DNA of 45,000 nucleotides. It comes from a bacterium (lineage in GTDB: Bacteria > Zhuqueibacterota > QNDG01 > DTFT01). A program made the translations under genes and the position numbers. Below are positions 41,905 to 45,000 of this stretch, one piece after another. The notes below the pieces were generated by a model that saw only the letters and a program-made list of their open reading frames with translations, was not told where the DNA came from and ran no database searches. The stretch spans positions 1-45,000 of the forward strand of contig JAUCQC010000289.1 of the NCBI GenBank assembly GCA_030372965.1, written 5' to 3'. Numbering within the stretch: the stretch's first letter is position 1; each line of letters starts with the position of its first letter.

Positions 41905-41933
41905 TTGACAAACGGTCATCCATTTTGTAAATT
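41905..41933 (+). promoter_or_regulatory. rRNA operon promoter P1
   Basis: -35 TTGACA (41905-41910, consensus), 17-base spacer, -10 TAAATT (41928-41933). It lies about 210 bases before the mature 16S start. Confidence 0.85.
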
Positions 41934-41987
41934 TACAGGCTGTTGAAATTCAAGTCCGAAAAATAAATGTAAAATTCATTTTTCCAC

Positions 41988-42016
41988 TTGACTTTCCCTG
42001 GACAAGAAGTTATATT
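41988..42016 (+). promoter_or_regulatory. rRNA operon promoter P2
   Basis: -35 TTGACT (41988-41993), 17-base spacer, -10 TATATT (42011-42016), about 125 bases before 16S and 83 bases after P1. The tandem pair is the usual rRNA layout. Confidence 0.88.
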
Positions 42017-42054
42017 ATCATCTGTCCAAAACGAGACAGCACAACAAAACACCC

Positions 42055-42067
42055 GTTCTTTGAAAAC
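42055..42067 (+). promoter_or_regulatory. BoxA-like antitermination site in the 16S leader
   Basis: GTTCTTTGAAAAC resembles the NusB/S10-binding boxA (consensus near GCTCTTTGACAA), placed between P2 and 16S as in other rRNA operons. A matching site lies before 23S at 44129. Confidence 0.6.
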
Positions 42068-42143
42068 TTCGCGTGCACGGCCTTCGCAGTTCGACGCCTT
42101 TTTGTTTTATCTTCACTCCGAAGTAAATAAGATGAATATATTT

Positions 42144-43692
<1,549 letters not shown>

Positions 43693-43794
43693 CTAAGGAG
43701 TACAGGTTATGGACGCCGCAAGCGGACCATAACGTACTTCAAGGTCGAAAGCGCCGATACTTCGAGCCGTGCACGCGTCGTTTATATAAATATC

Positions 43795-43870
<76 letters not shown>

Positions 43871-43987
43871 CCGCTTAATGTGGGCCGGAGCACTGTCACG
43901 CGAAGGGTTCCCCTTCCGAGGGAGTGGCCCACCCATCCCGGATGACCGTATCCCTGTGCGCTCCGTACAATGGAGAGCGATCCAAGC

Positions 43988-44060
43988 GGGGAATTAGCTC
44001 AGCTGGGAGAGCGTCTGGTTTGCAACCAGAAGGTCACCGGTTCGATCCCGGTCATCTCCA
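43988..44060 (+). tRNA. tRNA-Ala (TGC), with two acceptor-stem mismatches
   Basis: 73 bases. D arm GCTC / GAGC, anticodon stem TCTGG / CCAGA around TTTGCAA (anticodon TGC), T arm ACCGG-TTCGATC-CCGGT. The acceptor GGGGAAT / CATCTCC pairs at 1-5, including the G3-U70 pair that marks tRNA-Ala, but positions 6-67 (A-A) and 7-66 (U-C) do not pair. CCA is not encoded. Normal place in the spacer after tRNA-Ile. Confidence 0.95.
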
Positions 44061-44128
44061 GTAAAACAGCCGATTAAACCCCCAGAGGGTTTTTCAATAA
44101 ATCGAATCCGGCAAATTGCCGGAAAGAA

Positions 44129-44141
44129 GCTCTTTGACAAC
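44129..44141 (+). promoter_or_regulatory. BoxA-like antitermination site before 23S
   Basis: GCTCTTTGACAAC is almost the classical boxA. It follows a small CCGGCAA / TTGCCGG hairpin (44108-44122) in the spacer, 50 bases before 23S. Confidence 0.75.
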
Positions 44142-44192
44142 TTAATAGAATATTAGTGGTATCTTAACACCTAAGGTTTCGCCGAAATTTTT

Positions 44193-45000
44193 GGTCAAGT
44201 TACTAAGGGCGTACGGTGGATGCCTTGGCACGAGAAGGCGATGAAGGACGTGGTAAGCTGCGATAAGCCTCGAGTAGGTGCAAACAACCTTTGACTCGGG
44301 GATTTCCGAATGGGGCAACCCGTTCCGGGTTATGCCGGAACACTCTCCGCTGAATCAAATAGGCGGAGAAGAGCTAACGGGGAGAAGTGAACCATCTCAG
44401 TAACTCCTGGAAGAGAAAGCAATTGCGATTCCCCAAGTAGTGGCGAGCGAACGGGGAACAGCCCAAACCGATTCTGCGTTAAAGCCTGCGTGCGTTGCAG
44501 CGTCGGGGTCGTGGGGTCTTGTCGGGGCCTGATGCAGCGGGTCCGGAAAGTGATAAAACAGTTTCTTAGCCGAATGGCTCTGGAAAGTCCAATCATAGAA
44601 GGTGATAATCCTGTAGGCGAAAAAAAACTGTCTTTCTTGACGAGATTCCCAGGTACCGCGGGACACGTGAAATCCTGTGGGAATTCGGGTGGACCACTAC
44701 CCAAGGCTAAATACTCTCTCGTGACCGATAGTGAACCAGTACCGTGAGGGAAAGGTGAAAAGCACCCCTGTTAGGGGAGTGAAATAGTACCTGAAACCGT
44801 ATGCCTACAATCAGTCGGAGTCCGCGCAAGCGGATGACGGCGTGCCTTTTGTTTAATGAGCTAGCGAGTTACTCGTGCGTTGCAAGGTTAATCCGTTCAG
44901 CGGAGGAACCGTAGCGAAAGCGAGTCTGAATAGGGCGATTTAGTAACGCGCGGTATACCCGAAACCGGGTGATCTACCCATGGCCAGGATGAAGTCTCGG
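44193..45000 (+). rRNA. rrl: 23S ribosomal RNA, 5' part (cut by window end)
   Basis: It begins GGTCAAGTTACTAAGGGCGT, equivalent to the E. coli 23S start, and continues with the conserved GGTGGATGCCTTGGCA, GGCGATGAAGGACGTGGTAA and AGTAGTGGCGAGCGAACGGG. About 808 bases are present, near domain I of roughly 2900; the rest is beyond the window. Confidence 0.97.

Overview
The window is a GC-rich (about 60% by eye) piece of a Gram-negative bacterial chromosome. It carries an Oar-like TonB-dependent receptor, PorV/UPF0164-type outer-membrane proteins, a secreted protein with a type IX-secretion-like tail, LPS-heptose genes and a 16S-tRNA-Ile-tRNA-Ala-23S operon. This mix fits the Fibrobacterota-Chlorobiota-Bacteroidota (FCB) side of the tree, such as a KSB1, Calditrichota, Latescibacterota or Marinimicrobia-like lineage. 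The phylum cannot be fixed by reading alone; the complete 16S gene at 42144-43692 would settle it. The contig begins with 34 bases of uncleaved Nextera sequencing adapter (7-40), so its left end is a library artefact, and the gene fragment next to it carries a one-base frameshift.

Layout. 41-224: C-terminal scrap of a PorV-like protein. 472-5581 (minus strand): a PIG-L deacetylase, then an L-arabinose operon (araB, araD, and a FucI/COG2407-type isomerase in place of classical AraA). 5983-8152: a regulator with two MerR DNA-binding domains, translationally overlapped with a B12-binding-type radical SAM protein. 8351-8824: a Lys-rich mini-protein and a cold-shock protein. 9028-12625: PqqD-like chaperone, ABC exporter and NTP_transf_5 nucleotidyltransferase, resembling part of a RiPP (lasso-peptide-like) cluster with no recognisable precursor or cyclase. 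12743-24397: a sugar-utilisation locus with a rhamnose/fucose-type mutarotase, LacI regulator, TonB receptor, 1191-residue secreted protein, PorV-like protein and GH95 alpha-L-fucosidase. 24502-26019: a SurA-N-like putative lipoprotein. 26092-28202: a GDP-mannose 3,5-epimerase overlapping a cytidylyltransferase/GHMP-kinase fusion. 28445-34670: the ffh-rpsP-khpA-rimM-trmD-rplS translation operon followed by uvrC; rpsP is flanked by two copies of a double-hairpin repeat that looks like a non-autonomous IS200/IS605 element. 34873-41805: envelope genes (a duplicated-domain secreted protein, an N-acetyl-sugar amidotransferase, an RfaE2-GmhB heptose fusion, an MFS transporter, a LiaF-like membrane protein and a secreted protein of unknown family). 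41905-45000: rRNA operon with two strong promoters, cut by the window end inside 23S.

How it fits together. The 12.7-24.4 kb locus reads as a glycan-utilisation system built without SusD: receptor, large secreted protein and PorV-like partner would capture or import an L-fucose (or L-galactose/L-rhamnose) containing glycan, GH95 would release the 6-deoxy sugar, and the mutarotase would feed it into catabolism. An operator-like dyad in the LacI promoter recurs in degenerate form in front of the receptor gene, suggesting LacI controls both. The GDP-mannose epimerase, bifunctional kinase, heptose fusion and amidotransferase point to an elaborate surface polysaccharide or LPS. The most novel-looking items are the SusD-less receptor/secreted-protein/PorV set, the epimerase-kinase pair, the incomplete RiPP-like cassette and the paired IS605-like hairpin elements inside a ribosomal-protein operon.
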